A stretch of DNA of 64,000 nucleotides from Parabacteroides sp. PM6-13 (GTDB lineage Bacteria > Bacteroidota > Bacteroidia > Bacteroidales > Tannerellaceae). The notes beneath the pieces are model-generated. The model had not been told where the DNA came from and did no database searches. It saw only the letters and a program-made list of their open reading frames with translations. The position numbers and the translations under genes are program-made. Below, piece after piece: positions 23,843 through 32,707 of this stretch (position 1 is its first letter; each line of letters begins with the position of its first letter). The stretch is taken from the NCBI RefSeq assembly GCF_029892605.1, contig NZ_JARXWF010000001.1:372001-436000 (forward strand), given 5' to 3'.

Positions 23843-25930
23843 ATGATAAGAAAAAAACATCCGTCCGACAGTATCGAAAAGTTATACAAGCGTTATTCGC
23901 AGCATCTTCCCGCGTTATGTACTATCGCGCAAGGCTCGGAGAATGAAACAGCGTTCAAAAAAGCCGTAAGGGAATATGTTACAGTCAACGGAAAACAACA
24001 AGAGGTGATCAATCAGATCCTCCTCCTGATTGATTACGACAACCGATCGGTCAATGAATTGTCGACCGGCGAAGAGCTCCCGATAAAGACCATAAGCTAT
24101 CTATGGCAGTTCCTGAACCGCTCATACACCGAGAACGGATCGACCGACCTGTTCAATGACCTATTCCACCTATTTATCGCGTTAGACCGGGAGAAAGAGC
24201 CCGAACCGGATCGCAACCGCGTCAAGCGGCAGATGGCACGCTGGCCGACCGGCCTGGAAGAAGAGGTATTGACCATCCGGCAAGCGAACAAAGAGCGTAT
24301 CATCCGCCTATTGATCCGGAGGATCGAACGCCATCATTCACCCACGGCACGCTACCAGTTCGCCGAAGGCATCTCTTACGAAGAGAAACAACAGCAGGTA
24401 GAAACCTGGTGGAACAGTAGCCGCTTCCATCTGGCGATGGCGATAAAAAGCCCGACCGAGCTCAATCTTTTCTTAGGTAACACGCTCTCGCCCGAGACCA
24501 TGCAACGGCTGATGCAGGCTAAAAAGAAAGGTATGCCCTTCTTCGTTACGCCTTACTACCTCTCCTTATTAAACACAGGAGAGGCGGGCTACGACGACCA
24601 AACGATACGCTCCTACATCCTTTATTCCGAAGAGTTGGTAGAGACCTACGGCGATATCCGTGCCTGGGAGAAGGAGGATGTCGTGGTGGGCGGCGAACCT
24701 AACGCTGCCGGATGGCTTTTGCCCGACGGACATAATATCCATCGCCGCTACCCGGAGGTGGCTATACTGATTCCCGACTCCATGGGGCGTGCCTGCGGAG
24801 GGCTTTGCGCCTCCTGCCAGCGTATGTATGACTTCCAGAGCGAGCGTTTGAATTTCGACTTCGACGCCCTGAAACCCAAAGAGAGCTGGGATAAGAAATT
24901 GCGCCGGTTGATGAACTATTTCGAAGAGGATTCCCAGTTGCGCGATATCCTGATCACTGGTGGAGACGCCCTGATGAGCCAGAACGCGACACTGCGTAAG
25001 ATACTGGATGCCGTTTATAAGATGGCAATCCGCAAGCGAAAGGCAAACGAATCGCGCCCCGACACCGACAAATATGCGGAGATCCAACGCGTACGCCTCG
25101 GCAGCCGCCTCTTGGCCTACCTGCCCATGCGCGTGACCGACGATCTGGTGGAAATACTGCGTGAGTTCAAAGAGAAAGCGGCGCAGGCAGGCATCGTGCA
25201 ATGCTACATACAGACCCACTTCCAATCGCCTTTAGAAGTAACACCAGAGGCAAAACGAGCCATCGAAGCCATCCAAAATGCCGGATGGACCATCACCAAT
25301 CAATTGGTATTCACCGTAGCCGCCTCACGACGCGGCCACACCGCCAAGCTACGGCAGACGCTCAACGCCCTGGGAGTGGTTTGTTATTATACCTTCTCCG
25401 TCAAAGGCTTCCGCGAGAACTATGCCATGTTTGCCCCCAACAGCCGATCGCTTCAGGAGGAACACGAAGAGAAGGTGTTTGGCCTTATCCCGAAAGAAAA
25501 GCGGCAAGAGCTGGATGAAATCATACGCGCCAAACGCCCCTTAGGCAAACAACTCACCCGTTTCCTCAAAGAAAATCACCTTCTTTTCGCGGGAACAGAC
25601 AGAAATGTGCTTAATTTGCCGGGGATTGGAAAGAGTATGACATTCGAGACAGTGGGCATCACCGCGGAGGGCAAACGCATCCTTCGCTTTGATCACGACG
25701 GAAGCCGCATCCACAGTCCGATTATCCATACGATGGGCCGGGTATATATCGTGGAAAACAAATCGATTGCCGCCTATCTTCGTCAACTGAAAGAGATGGG
25801 CGAAGACACGGAGGAATACCGTACGATCTGGAACTACCGGAGGGGAAAGACCGAACCGCAGTTCAGCATCTACGATTATCCCGACTATCCATTCGAGATG
25901 ACAACAACAATGACCAATTTACAAGTATAA
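23843..25930 (+). CDS. KamA-family radical SAM protein (lysine 2,3-aminomutase-like)
   Basis: This 695-residue enzyme is from the lysine 2,3-aminomutase family. The iron-sulfur cluster cysteines are Cys318, Cys322 and Cys325 in CGGLCASCQRMY. Downstream come DILITGGDALM, a SAM-binding GGD element, and later VCYYTFSVKGF. About 220 residues at the N-terminus are extra compared with the roughly 420-residue aminomutases, so it is a different subfamily. The ATG at 23843 is used because the upstream extension is unlike the rest. Lysine as substrate is not certain; the PLP lysine could not be placed. The next gene follows after 5 nt, pointing to a joint function. Confidence 0.82.
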   Translation: MIRKKHPSDSIEKLYKRYSQHLPALCTIAQGSENETAFKKAVREYVTVNGKQQEVINQILLLIDYDNRSVNELSTGEELPIKTISYLWQFLNRSYTENGSTDLFNDLFHLFIALDREKEPEPDRNRVKRQMARWPTGLEEEVLTIRQANKERIIRLLIRRIERHHSPTARYQFAEGISYEEKQQQVETWWNSSRFHLAMAIKSPTELNLFLGNTLSPETMQRLMQAKKKGMPFFVTPYYLSLLNTGEAGYDDQTIRSYILYSEELVETYGDIRAWEKEDVVVGGEPNAAGWLLPDGHNIHRRYPEVAILIPDSMGRACGGLCASCQRMYDFQSERLNFDFDALKPKESWDKKLRRLMNYFEEDSQLRDILITGGDALMSQNATLRKILDAVYKMAIRKRKANESRPDTDKYAEIQRVRLGSRLLAYLPMRVTDDLVEILREFKEKAAQAGIVQCYIQTHFQSPLEVTPEAKRAIEAIQNAGWTITNQLVFTVAASRRGHTAKLRQTLNALGVVCYYTFSVKGFRENYAMFAPNSRSLQEEHEEKVFGLIPKEKRQELDEIIRAKRPLGKQLTRFLKENHLLFAGTDRNVLNLPGIGKSMTFETVGITAEGKRILRFDHDGSRIHSPIIHTMGRVYIVENKSIAAYLRQLKEMGEDTEEYRTIWNYRRGKTEPQFSIYDYPDYPFEMTTTMTNLQV

Positions 25931-25935
25931 ACAAC

Positions 25936-26484
25936 ATGATACTAAACGAACGTAACCTACGGAAAGACCTTGTGATGGACGTAGCGCGCCGCATGATGAC
26001 CGCCGCGCGCACCGCCCCGAAAGGGAAAGGAGTTGATATTATAGAGATGGCTTTGGTGACCGATGGCGACATCGAATGCCTGTCGACCAAGATGCGCCAA
26101 CTCTCCGAAGAGACCGGCATGAAATTCCTCCTGCGGGATGCCGACAACCTGGAAAGCGCCGATGTAGTCATGATCATTGGAACGATGCAGCAGGTACAGG
26201 GATTGAATTGTGCCCATTGCGGATACAACACCTGCGAGGGAAAGCCTGAGTTTGTGCCCTGCGCCATCAACAGCGTCGACCTGGGCATCGCCATCGGTTC
26301 CGCCTGTGCCATGGCAGCCGATTTGCGTATCGACACACGGGTGATGTTCAGCGCGGGCTGGGCCGCTCAGAAATTGGGGATGTTGGGAGCATGTAAATGC
26401 GTGATGGCTATCCCGATGAGTGCCGGAAGCAAGAATCCGTTCTTCGACCGCAAGCCCAAAGAGCCGGTGAATAATCCGGGATAA
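25936..26484 (+). CDS. DUF2148 ferredoxin-domain protein
   Basis: The 182-residue protein has the family pattern of four-Cys clusters, QGLNCAHCGYNTCEGKPE followed by FVPCAIN and later GACKCVMAIPM. These could hold an iron-sulfur cluster. The first 50 residues are like other members (DVARRMMTAARTAPKGKG). It lies 5 nt after the KamA-like gene on the same strand, so it may supply electrons to that radical SAM enzyme; this is inference from layout. Confidence 0.85.
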   Translation: MILNERNLRKDLVMDVARRMMTAARTAPKGKGVDIIEMALVTDGDIECLSTKMRQLSEETGMKFLLRDADNLESADVVMIIGTMQQVQGLNCAHCGYNTCEGKPEFVPCAINSVDLGIAIGSACAMAADLRIDTRVMFSAGWAAQKLGMLGACKCVMAIPMSAGSKNPFFDRKPKEPVNNPG

Positions 26485-26493
26485 CCCGTTGGT

Positions 26494-29232
26494 TTAGCTG
26501 TCCGACGGCTCCGCTCCGCTTTGGTATTCCTTCGGGGTCATCGCGTAAACAGCCTTAAAACATTTCGAGAAATAGGCAGGAGAGGTAAATCCTGTCTGAT
26601 AAGCAATTTCACTGACAGACAACTGGTTCTGCCGGAGAAGCTGCGTGGCCTTATTCAACCGGAAGTTACGCAGTAAATCCACCGGCGTTGTACCGGTCAG
26701 TTCCTTCACCTTCCGGTAGAGATGTCCGCGCGACAAGCCCAGCGTATCGCTCAGTTTCTCCACATTAAACTCCGCGTCCGTATACACCTCTTCGAGCTGC
26801 GCGATAAAGCGTCGCAGGAACAGGTCGTCCATATTCTCCGCCTTTTCCGGTTCGCCCAACAACATATGGTTGTCCTGTAGCTTCTTTAGTAACTGTTCGC
26901 GATACAACCGGCGGTCTTCCAACAGGCGGATGATCTTCACCTTCACATAATTCACCTGGAACGGCTTCTGGATATAGCCATCGGCACCGCGGGAAACGCC
27001 GTAAAGACGCTGCCGCTCATCGGTCAGGGCAGTCAATAGTATAACCGGTATATGACTGTAAGATAGGTTGGTTTTCAGCGTGCGGCATAATTCAAACCCA
27101 TTCATTTCCGGCATCATCACATCGCTTAATACGAGCGAGACCTCCTGCTCTTCCAACACCTGCAACGCCTCTTTCCCATTCTCAGCCGTCAATACCCGGA
27201 ATTGATCTTTCAGTTCTCCCGCCAGGAAGCTTCTCACCTCCTCGTCGTCTTCCACCAACAGAATGGTATAATCATAGGTTTTCGCCAGCATTGCATCCAC
27301 CTCTGAATCGTCCAGTTGAGAAGCCTGGAAAGAAAGGGGCGAGAGGTCGGTAACCGTCACATGATCGCCTGTAAGATGTTCCTTCCCCGTATGAAGCACA
27401 ATAGAAAAGACCGTACCTTTTCCCCATTCGCTTTCGACCGACACCTCTCCGCCATGCATCGCGACATACTCCTTAACCATGTGCAAGCCGATGCCGGTGC
27501 CGACCGAACGGTCTTCGGTATAAAAGCGATCAAACAGGTAGGGAATGTTCTCCGCCCGAATGCCCTGCCCGCTGTCGGCCACCCGTAAGGTGACCCGGTC
27601 GGCCTCCTGCCGGAGTATTATCTCGATCTTTCCCTTTTCGGGTGTAAATTTAAACGCGTTCGACAAGAGATTCACCAATACCTTCTCCATCTGGTCGCTG
27701 TCGAGCCATAGTTTGCACTGTTTCAAATCCGATACGAACCGGTAATCGATATGCCTTACCGCCGCCATACTATCAAAATAGCTCATCACCTCACGCACGA
27801 ACGGAACAAAATCAATTTCCCGCGCTTTTACCTTTTCCTGTTGTGTTTCGATCTTGCGGAAATCAAGGATCTGATTGATCACCCGCAACAGGCGGTCGGC
27901 GTTTTTGCGTATCAACTGCAGATCGGGCAGGTAAGGCGAATCGTACAGCAGACCGATCAGGCGGTCGAGTGGCGCCAGGATCAGCGTAAGCGGCGTGCGT
28001 ACCTCGTGCGAGATGTTGGTGAAAAATTGCAGTTTCTGCGCCGTCACCTCTTTGATCTCCGCGTTCAGGGCAATCAGTTTGCGCCGTTGCTCCTCCTCCT
28101 TTTTATTGATCTCCCGCAGGGTCCGGTTCGTACGGCGCATTTTCTTAAACAGGTGGAAGATATAAAACATCAATACCACCATTCCGACCATCAGGAAAGA
28201 GATGATCCAAAGCGAGTTTTGCAGAAAATGATAGCGATTGAAAAGCTCCTCCAGACGCGACACCTGCCCTTCGATCCGCCGCTGGTAATTGATCAACTGA
28301 TCGGCCTGCAACAGCAGTGTTCGCGCGATATCCCGGTCGATCTGCGCCGTATGAAGTGGTATATGACGGGGTACCGTCTCGCCCCGCGCTATTTTCAGGG
28401 CGGCACGGATCACCTCTTCCCCTCCGCGCGGATAGAGAAACGACATATTGATGCGTCCGTCGGCCACGGCTTCCAGGCCGGCTCCCGGCGCGGCATCGAC
28501 GCCAATGATGTGCACCTCTTTTCCTCGCGCGGAGTCCTCGGCCATAAAATACTCGCGGGCCGCCAAGGCCATCACATCGTTATGCGCGTAAACCAGGTCG
28601 ATCTGCCGGGGCAACTCCCTCCGCGCAATGCGCACAGCGGTGGTATCATAGCGCCATTCGCCCTCCAGTTTGATAAACGAGAGATCCGACCGTCCCACCA
28701 GGGCTTCCACAAACCCGGTATGTCTCTCCTGGGCAGGCGAAGAGGTGGAAAGCCCCCATATCTCCAGAATAGTGGCGTTCGGTGGCAGGTTGCGGGAGGC
28801 GTAAAGCCCCGCGTCGCGCCCGATATCATAATTACTGGCGCCGACAAAGGTGGTATATAATTCGCTACTGATTTTCCGGTCGGTGATAATCGTCGGAATG
28901 CCAGCCTGATAGGCCTCTTCGGCCACAGACGTAAGCGGGTCGGACTCGTTGGGAGAGATGATCAATACATCGACACCCAAGGCGATCAGTTCCCTGATCT
29001 GGGCGATTTGTTGCCGGTTGTCGGTGTCGGCGTTGCGGACGATCACCTCCAGATCGTCGTGATTGGAGGCTTCGATCAGGGTCTCCCGGATCATTGTCTG
29101 CCGCCAGGCATCGTCCAGCATACATTGTGACAACCCCACGACAATCTTTTTCTTCTCCTGCCTGTCGCACGAAGTCAGTAACAACAGACCGGCAAGAAAG
29201 AAAAGAAAAAGGTGTCGAAAGATTGGTTTCAT
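26494..29232 (-). CDS. Hybrid two-component sensor with sugar-binding input and AraC-type output
   Basis: This roughly 912-residue, single-protein signalling system begins with a lipoprotein-like N-terminus (LLLLTSCDRQ). A periplasmic LacI/RbsB-type binding domain (about 30-300), one membrane helix (SLWIISFLMVGMVVLMFYIF) and a histidine kinase (His409 in ISHEVRTP, ATPase DSGQGIRAENIP) follow. A receiver domain (Asp704 in SDVMMPEMNGF) and an AraC helix-turn-helix (about 810-912) complete it. In Bacteroides such proteins sense a free sugar, for example fructose in BT1754, and switch on a nearby utilisation locus. No sus-like genes are adjacent here, so the target is unclear. The ATG at 29232 is preferred over the TTG at 29241. 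Confidence 0.9.
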   Translation of the reverse strand: MKPIFRHLFLFFLAGLLLLTSCDRQEKKKIVVGLSQCMLDDAWRQTMIRETLIEASNHDDLEVIVRNADTDNRQQIAQIRELIALGVDVLIISPNESDPLTSVAEEAYQAGIPTIITDRKISSELYTTFVGASNYDIGRDAGLYASRNLPPNATILEIWGLSTSSPAQERHTGFVEALVGRSDLSFIKLEGEWRYDTTAVRIARRELPRQIDLVYAHNDVMALAAREYFMAEDSARGKEVHIIGVDAAPGAGLEAVADGRINMSFLYPRGGEEVIRAALKIARGETVPRHIPLHTAQIDRDIARTLLLQADQLINYQRRIEGQVSRLEELFNRYHFLQNSLWIISFLMVGMVVLMFYIFHLFKKMRRTNRTLREINKKEEEQRRKLIALNAEIKEVTAQKLQFFTNISHEVRTPLTLILAPLDRLIGLLYDSPYLPDLQLIRKNADRLLRVINQILDFRKIETQQEKVKAREIDFVPFVREVMSYFDSMAAVRHIDYRFVSDLKQCKLWLDSDQMEKVLVNLLSNAFKFTPEKGKIEIILRQEADRVTLRVADSGQGIRAENIPYLFDRFYTEDRSVGTGIGLHMVKEYVAMHGGEVSVESEWGKGTVFSIVLHTGKEHLTGDHVTVTDLSPLSFQASQLDDSEVDAMLAKTYDYTILLVEDDEEVRSFLAGELKDQFRVLTAENGKEALQVLEEQEVSLVLSDVMMPEMNGFELCRTLKTNLSYSHIPVILLTALTDERQRLYGVSRGADGYIQKPFQVNYVKVKIIRLLEDRRLYREQLLKKLQDNHMLLGEPEKAENMDDLFLRRFIAQLEEVYTDAEFNVEKLSDTLGLSRGHLYRKVKELTGTTPVDLLRNFRLNKATQLLRQNQLSVSEIAYQTGFTSPAYFSKCFKAVYAMTPKEYQSGAEPSDS

Positions 29233-29279
29233 TTCGTACAAATAAGGTTAACAGATAATAGTAAGAGATGATCCGGAGA

Positions 29280-29990
29280 TCAGTTGTGCACCAGCGTACC
29301 GATCTTTTCTCCGCGAATGACACGCACCAGATTGCCTATCGTATCCATATCGAACACCACAATCGGCAGGTTGTTTTCTTTACACATCGTGGTGGCTGTC
29401 AGGTCCATCACCTTCAGCCCTCTGTTGTAGATCTCGTCGTAGGTGATCTCATCGAACTTTGTGGCGGTCGGATCTTTCTCGGGGTCGGCGGTGTAGATAC
29501 CATCTACCCGGGTGCCCTTCAGCATCACATCGGCTTCGATCTCGATGCCCCGGAGCGACGAACCGGTATCGGTCGTAAAGAAAGGATTACCCGTTCCGCC
29601 CGACATAATCACCACATGGCCCTGCTCCAACAGGTCGATCGCTTTCCATTTATTATAGAATTCACCGATCGGCTCCATGCGGATAGCCGTCAAGACATCG
29701 GCCTTCACACCTATCGCCGTCAGGGCGGAGCTTAGGGCCAGGCTGTTGATCACTGTCGCCAGCATGCCCATCTGGTCACCTTTTACCCGGTCGAACCCTT
29801 TGGAGGCACCGCTCAATCCGCGGAAGATATTTCCGCCACCGATCACGATACCCACCTGTACACCCAGGTCGGTGATTTCTTTGATCTGCGCAGCGTATTC
29901 GCCCAAGCGTGTTTCGTCTATTCCATATTGCTTTCCTCCCATCAGCGACTCACCGCTCAGTTTCAGGAGAACTCGTTTGTATGCAGCCAT
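29280..29990 (-). CDS. pyrH: UMP kinase
   Basis: This 236-residue hexameric enzyme phosphorylates UMP to UDP. Markers are the N-terminal LLKLSGESLMGG, GGGNIFRG for UMP binding and GTGNPFFTTD around the phosphate. The length is normal. A TACTTTTG promoter element at 30016-30023 on the minus strand precedes the ATG by 25 nt. It lies 47 nt upstream of the hybrid sensor gene in the same direction. Confidence 0.96.
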   Translation of the reverse strand: MAAYKRVLLKLSGESLMGGKQYGIDETRLGEYAAQIKEITDLGVQVGIVIGGGNIFRGLSGASKGFDRVKGDQMGMLATVINSLALSSALTAIGVKADVLTAIRMEPIGEFYNKWKAIDLLEQGHVVIMSGGTGNPFFTTDTGSSLRGIEIEADVMLKGTRVDGIYTADPEKDPTATKFDEITYDEIYNRGLKVMDLTATTMCKENNLPIVVFDMDTIGNLVRVIRGEKIGTLVHN

Positions 29991-30015
29991 ATATCCTTTG
30001 TTTTATTGTTTCTGA

Positions 30016-30023
30016 CAAAAGTA
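30016..30023 (-). promoter_or_regulatory. -7 promoter element of pyrH
   Basis: TACTTTTG on the minus strand, 25 nt before the pyrH start, matches TAnnTTTG. Confidence 0.5.
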
Positions 30024-30226
30024 ATACTTTTTAGAAGCTGTTTAGAATTTTATTGGCGCTTTCTCCCGCTGTGAACTCCGTTTTTTAGATAGATCTTCGT
30101 GTTCTTCGTGTTGAATCCCGAAACAGGCCCATCGAAGCAGTTTGACATAATGACAATTAAAAACAACTATATATGACTTATTGAAAGATAATACATATTA
30201 AAATTTACATTATGCTGTTTTCCACC

Positions 30227-30257
30227 TTGCGCCCGCAAAATATTGTTACTATATTTG
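30227..30257 (+). promoter_or_regulatory. Promoter of glmS
   Basis: TTG (30227-30229) and TATATTTG (30250-30257) are 20 bp apart. The leader to the ATG at 30285 is about 20 nt, too short for a glmS ribozyme. Confidence 0.7.
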
Positions 30258-30284
30258 TACTTTCTTATTAAAACAAAAAGACAC

Positions 30285-32129
30285 ATGTGTGGCATCGTAG
30301 GATATATTGGGAAGCAAGAGGCATTTCCCATTTTAATAAAAGGCTTACACCGTTTAGAGTACCGAGGATATGACAGTGCCGGTGTAGCGTTGATTAGCCC
30401 CCAAAACGAATTAAACATCTACAAAACCAAAGGACGCGTATCCGATTTAGAGCTCTTTTGCGAAGGCAAAGATATTTCCGGGCATATTGGCATCGCTCAC
30501 ACCCGATGGGCTACACACGGTGAGCCCAACCAAGCCAACGCGCATCCCCATTATTCACAATCTGAAAGCCTGGCCTTGATCCACAACGGCATCATCGAGA
30601 ACTATACGGTTCTGAAAGAGGGCTTGAAGCAAAAAGGATATGTGTTTCATAGCGAAACCGACACGGAGGTACTTGTTCAGCTGATTGAATATATCAAAGT
30701 CAGCCATCAAACGGATACCATCACAGCCGTTCGGCTGGCCCTGCAGCAGGTAGTCGGTGCGTATGCCATTGCCATTGTAGAGAAAGAGAATCCGGAATTC
30801 ATCATCGCGGCGCGAAAAAGCAGCCCGTTAGTGGTCGGCATTGGCGAAGAGGAATACTTTATCGCCTCCGACGCCTCGCCCATCGTAGGGTATACCGATA
30901 AGGTGATCTACCTGGAGGACGAGGAGATCGCGGTAGTACACCGCGACAAATCGCCTCAGATCCTAAGCCTGAGCAACCTGGAAAAGACACCGCAGATCAT
31001 CCAGTTGGAGGTCAGCCTGAATGAGTTGGAGAAGGGTGGATACCCCCATTATATGCTCAAAGAGATATTCGAACAACCCCGTACCTTGCGCGATTGCATG
31101 CGGGGACGCATCAATGTAGACTGTAACAACCTGGCTCTCTCCGGCATCATCGACCATAAAGAGCGCTTTCTCAATGCGCGTCGCATCCTGATCATTGCCT
31201 GTGGCACCTCCTGGCACGCCGGGCTAATAGGGGAATACCTATTGGAAGAGTTCTGTCGCATCCCGGTAGAGGTGGAATACTCTTCCGAGTTTCGCTACCG
31301 TAACCCGGTGATCTATCCGGACGATATCGTTATCGCGATCTCCCAATCGGGTGAAACAGCCGATACGCTGGCAGCGATCGAACTGGCCAAAAAGGCGGGC
31401 GCTTTTGTGTATGGCATCTGCAACGTGGTCGGCTCTTCCATTGCCCGCAACACCCACGCCGGCTCTTACACCCATGTGGGACCGGAAATCGGTGTCGCCT
31501 CCACGAAAGCCTTCACGGCACAGGTGTTGATATTGATCATGATGGCGCTCAACATCGGCAAAGAAAAAAAGACCATCTCCAACGAACAGTACGAACGCCT
31601 ACTGATCGAGCTGGATCGGATCCCCGGCAAGATCGAGGCCATCCTGGCTCAGAACGCCCTCATCGAAGACCTCTCAAAGATATTCACCTATGCCCACAAC
31701 TTCATTTACATGGGACGAGGATACTCCTACCCCATTGCGATGGAGGGAGCCCTGAAACTGAAAGAGATCTCTTACATCCATGCCGAAGGGTATCCGGCCG
31801 CTGAAATGAAACATGGGCCGATCGCCCTAATCGACCAGGATATGCCGGTGGTGGTGATAGCCACACACGACGGCACCTACGAAAAAATGATCAGCAACAT
31901 CCAAGAGATAAAAGCACGCAACGGAAGAATCCTGGCTATTGTCAACAACTCGGACGACAAGGTGAAACAGATCGCCAATTTCGTACTCGAAATACCGGAG
32001 ACCGAGGAGTGCCTGAGCCCATTATTGTCCATCATCCCGCTGCAACTACTCTCCTATCATATTGCCGTCAAAAAGGGACGGGATGTAGATATGCCCCGCA
32101 ACCTGGCAAAATCGGTGACGGTGGAATAG
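30285..32129 (+). CDS. glmS: Glutamine--fructose-6-phosphate aminotransferase (isomerizing)
   Basis: The 614-residue enzyme makes glucosamine-6-phosphate for cell-wall and LPS sugars. The mature N-terminus is Cys2 (MCGIVGYIGKQE), the glutaminase nucleophile, which fixes the start at 30285; the longer frame upstream is not used. The glutaminase domain runs to about 240. Two SIS sugar-isomerase domains follow, with CGTSWHAG, SQSGETADTL and the C-terminal LAKSVTVE. All active-site parts are intact. Confidence 0.97.
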   Translation: MCGIVGYIGKQEAFPILIKGLHRLEYRGYDSAGVALISPQNELNIYKTKGRVSDLELFCEGKDISGHIGIAHTRWATHGEPNQANAHPHYSQSESLALIHNGIIENYTVLKEGLKQKGYVFHSETDTEVLVQLIEYIKVSHQTDTITAVRLALQQVVGAYAIAIVEKENPEFIIAARKSSPLVVGIGEEEYFIASDASPIVGYTDKVIYLEDEEIAVVHRDKSPQILSLSNLEKTPQIIQLEVSLNELEKGGYPHYMLKEIFEQPRTLRDCMRGRINVDCNNLALSGIIDHKERFLNARRILIIACGTSWHAGLIGEYLLEEFCRIPVEVEYSSEFRYRNPVIYPDDIVIAISQSGETADTLAAIELAKKAGAFVYGICNVVGSSIARNTHAGSYTHVGPEIGVASTKAFTAQVLILIMMALNIGKEKKTISNEQYERLLIELDRIPGKIEAILAQNALIEDLSKIFTYAHNFIYMGRGYSYPIAMEGALKLKEISYIHAEGYPAAEMKHGPIALIDQDMPVVVIATHDGTYEKMISNIQEIKARNGRILAIVNNSDDKVKQIANFVLEIPETEECLSPLLSIIPLQLLSYHIAVKKGRDVDMPRNLAKSVTVE

Positions 32130-32707
32130 GATCCATGATCCCCAATCCGTGACTTAGGAATAATTTGCACACAAGTAAAATCCCTACCACAACAATGTGG
32201 CAGGGATTCCTTTTGAATTTATGGTTCAAAAAATTAGGGGAATTTTGACCATAGTTTCAGCGTTTAAGTTAAGGTTCTTTTTTCGATTTGCTTGGTTACG
32301 TGTGATACGTGTAACTGAGTTTTTTGTGTTTTAGACAGTGCAAAGAACGTCAACATTTCTGTAGTATGCAAAAAATCGAGTAACAAAATGACACTTTTGC
32401 CTACCGTTTTAACGTTTGTTAGCTATATTTTCGGGCGTTTTTAAGTGTCGAGATTACATTTTATAAGCAAAACGTTACAAAATCGGTTAAAAAGCAAAGG
32501 CTGAGCAATTCCTTGAATTTTGCACTCATCTATGGACTCAAAGAGAGGCCGATGCCACACGATTTGGAAGCACTCCCGACCACAAACAAAGAAAACGAAT
32601 GATCTCTTCTAAAGAACAAAGCGATAGCCAAATAGCACCTTAATCTGAATATTTTTTCGTTACTTTGCAGGCGCATAATAATATTGTATTCTAATTTTAA
32701 AAAACCT
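32130..32707 (+). other. Spacer between glmS and glyS
   Basis: After the glmS terminator there is a second short hairpin (ATGGTTCAAAAAATT with its mirror, 32221-32252), then about 400 nt of AT-rich DNA with no gene. TTACTTTG at 32663-32670, near the TAnnTTTG consensus, may be the glyS promoter. I see no tRNA-sensing leader. Confidence 0.45.
32180..32216 (+). terminator. Terminator after glmS
   Basis: AATCCCTACCAC pairs with GTGGCAGGGATT (one mismatch) and is followed by CCTTTTGAATTT. Confidence 0.65.

Noticed and set aside
27751-28860. 369-residue open frame opposite the hybrid sensor
   Set aside because: Same reason: it mirrors a real gene and shows no domain.
30228-30284. A glmS ribozyme before glmS
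   Set aside because: The leader after the promoter is only about 20-30 nt.
32217-32707. A T-box or other riboswitch before glyS
   Set aside because: No T-box motifs are visible and this group is not known to use them.
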